From Betaproteobacteria bacterium (GTDB lineage: Bacteria > Pseudomonadota > Gammaproteobacteria > Burkholderiales > SG8-39), in contig VBCT01000147.1 of NCBI GenBank assembly GCA_005882235.1, forward strand, positions 1-22,018: a stretch of 22,018 bases of DNA, given 5' to 3'. A program made the translations under genes and the position numbers. Below are positions 21,001 to 22,018 of the stretch, piece after piece. Within the stretch, counting starts at the first letter, position 1; each line of letters opens with the position of its first letter. The notes below the pieces were generated by a model that saw only the letters and a list, made by a program, of their open reading frames with translations, had not been told where the DNA came from and searched no databases.

Positions 21001-21924
21001 ATGGAAACCCCCGTGCGTCTCTGGTCACAGCATCTTGCGAATCTCGCGCGCGCCGCATTCTGGCTGCTGCTCGCGGTCATCGTCCTCCTTCAGCTCACCG
21101 GCTCGCGCGGGATCGAACGGCAGCGCGCGGCAGCGCTCGGCCAGTTCGAGCGCGAGCGCAGCTCCCGGGTGATCGCGATGATCCATCGCCAGGAAGGCGC
21201 GAGCCTGCTGGGCGTCCCCGTGGCGGGCAGCATCAGCATCGACGATTCCGAGGCCGTGCTGCGTGCCATCCGCCTGACGCCTCCGGAGCAGCCGATCGAC
21301 ATCATCCTGCACACGCCGGGCGGACTGGTGCTCGCCGCCGAGCAGATCGCCAAGGCCCTGGTCGAGCGAAAGGGGAAGGTGACCGTGTTCGTGCCGCACT
21401 ACGCGATGAGCGGCGGCACCCTGATCGCGCTCGCCGCGGACGAGATCGTGATGGACGCCAACGCGGTGCTCGGACCGGTCGACCCGCAGATCGGCGACAT
21501 GCCCGCGGCCTCCATCGTCAAGGCGGTGGGGATCAAGGGGCCGCGAAACGTTTCGGACGAAATGCTCGTCCTCGCCGACATCGCGCAGAAAGCGCGCGTG
21601 CAGGTGGCGAGCTTCGTCATCCAGGTCCTCCTGAAGCACATGCCCGAGAAGCAGGCGCTGCAGGTCGCCACGGTGCTTTCCGAGGGCCGCTGGACGCACG
21701 ATTTCCCGATCACCGTGCAGGCCGCGCGCCTGCTCGGGCTCAAGGTTTCGACCGAGATGCCGCGCACCGTGTACGACCTGATGGACCTCTATCCGCAGGG
21801 CGGCGGCATCAAGCCCTCGGTCTGGTACGTGCCGCTGCGCCGGGCTCCCGCGCAGGGCGGCCTGCCGGCGCAGCCGTCACCGGACACCCGTCCCGAAGGA
21901 ACGGGCGGCAGCGCGGCCCGCTAG
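21001..21924 (+). CDS. Membrane-anchored SDH-family Clp-fold serine protease
   Basis: The 307-residue protein has one N-terminal membrane helix (about 17-33) followed by a Clp/crotonase-fold domain of the SDH serine proteinase family (SppA/ClpP relatives). Key parts are IDIILHTPGGLVLAAEQIAKAL (99-120), the nucleophile Ser137 in HYAMSGGTLIALAADEIVMD, GPVDPQIG with Asp161, and RWTHDFPI with His233, giving a plausible Ser-Asp-His set. It could cleave membrane or envelope proteins. The C-terminal 35 residues are Pro/Gly-rich and probably disordered. No strong ribosome site precedes the ATG at 21001. It lies between two DUF3047 genes on the opposite strand, suggesting a linked envelope role, which is inference. 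Confidence 0.9.
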   Translation: METPVRLWSQHLANLARAAFWLLLAVIVLLQLTGSRGIERQRAAALGQFERERSSRVIAMIHRQEGASLLGVPVAGSISIDDSEAVLRAIRLTPPEQPIDIILHTPGGLVLAAEQIAKALVERKGKVTVFVPHYAMSGGTLIALAADEIVMDANAVLGPVDPQIGDMPAASIVKAVGIKGPRNVSDEMLVLADIAQKARVQVASFVIQVLLKHMPEKQALQVATVLSEGRWTHDFPITVQAARLLGLKVSTEMPRTVYDLMDLYPQGGGIKPSVWYVPLRRAPAQGGLPAQPSPDTRPEGTGGSAAR

Positions 21925-21939
21925 GCCGCTAGCTCGTCC

Positions 21940-22018
21940 TCATTGCGCGAGCCGAAAGGTGATATCGCCGTACTGCGCGCGGGTCTTCGCGCGCGTGTCG
22001 TCGGCGTCGGTCATCACC
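21940..22018 (-). CDS. Second DUF3047 domain protein, C-terminal part only
   Basis: The last 79 bases encode, on the minus strand, a C-terminus (VMTDADDTRAKTRAQYGDI, then TFRLAQ) clearly homologous to the end of the DUF3047 lipoprotein at 20115-20891. At DNA level 67 of 79 bases match the corresponding end of that gene. The rest lies outside the window. Its stop is 15 bp from the protease stop, so the two genes converge. Confidence 0.88.
   Translation of the reverse strand, partial: VMTDADDTRAKTRAQYGDITFRLAQ

Noticed and set aside
20463..21932. Plus-strand 489-codon open frame spanning the DUF3047 and protease genes.
   Set aside because: It is antisense to one recognised gene and out of frame with the other; its Arg/Gly/Ala-rich sequence shows no domain.

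Overview
The window is GC-rich, densely packed bacterial DNA. It looks like a betaproteobacterium, probably of the Burkholderiales or a near relative. This rests on a three-gene TRAP importer next to an IclR-type regulator, a YajD HNH protein very close to the enterobacterial one, a PilH-like receiver, DUF3300 and DUF3047 envelope proteins, and a promoter-like TAAAAT box at 17143-17148. No rRNA, tRNA, CRISPR array or insertion sequence was seen. No stretch longer than 300 bases lacks a gene; the longest (4732-4978) is full of regulatory motifs.

Region 1 (1-5000): a secreted ThuA-like protein, a strong intrinsic terminator, an ELWxxDGT-repeat protein with nine repeats in an exact 48-residue register, and, convergent to these, a periplasmic PQQ-type dehydrogenase with a cupredoxin-like C-terminus. 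Upstream of the dehydrogenase are a sigma70-like promoter, an inverted repeat and two palindromes. Region 2 (4979-6615): an unrecognised 165-residue protein and a regulator joining two ferredoxin-like (EthD/Dabb-type) domains to a LuxR-type helix-turn-helix.

Region 3 (6679-15721) is a catabolic locus. The minus-strand operon runs: small secreted peptide, acylating-type aldehyde dehydrogenase, fragment resembling a citryl-CoA lyase, ThDP-dependent enzyme, gutted sugar-phosphate-isomerase-like gene, TRAP binding protein, TRAP small and large permeases, shikimate/quinate-dehydrogenase-like enzyme. A divergent type II 3-dehydroquinate dehydratase and an IclR regulator face it across an intergenic region holding two 13-bp operator-like elements 21 bp apart. 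The likely job is import of an organic acid (quinate/shikimate-like or a related polyhydroxy acid), its oxidation or dehydration, a ThDP-dependent C-C reaction, and aldehyde-to-acyl-CoA conversion. The substrate is unknown, and two or three genes of the set are internally deleted.

Region 4 (15755-22018) is a mixed set: a secreted amidohydrolase lacking the usual catalytic aspartate, a secreted lectin-like protein, YajD, a PilH-like receiver, DUF3300, and a membrane-anchored SDH-family Clp-fold protease lying between two DUF3047 paralogues, the second cut by the window end.
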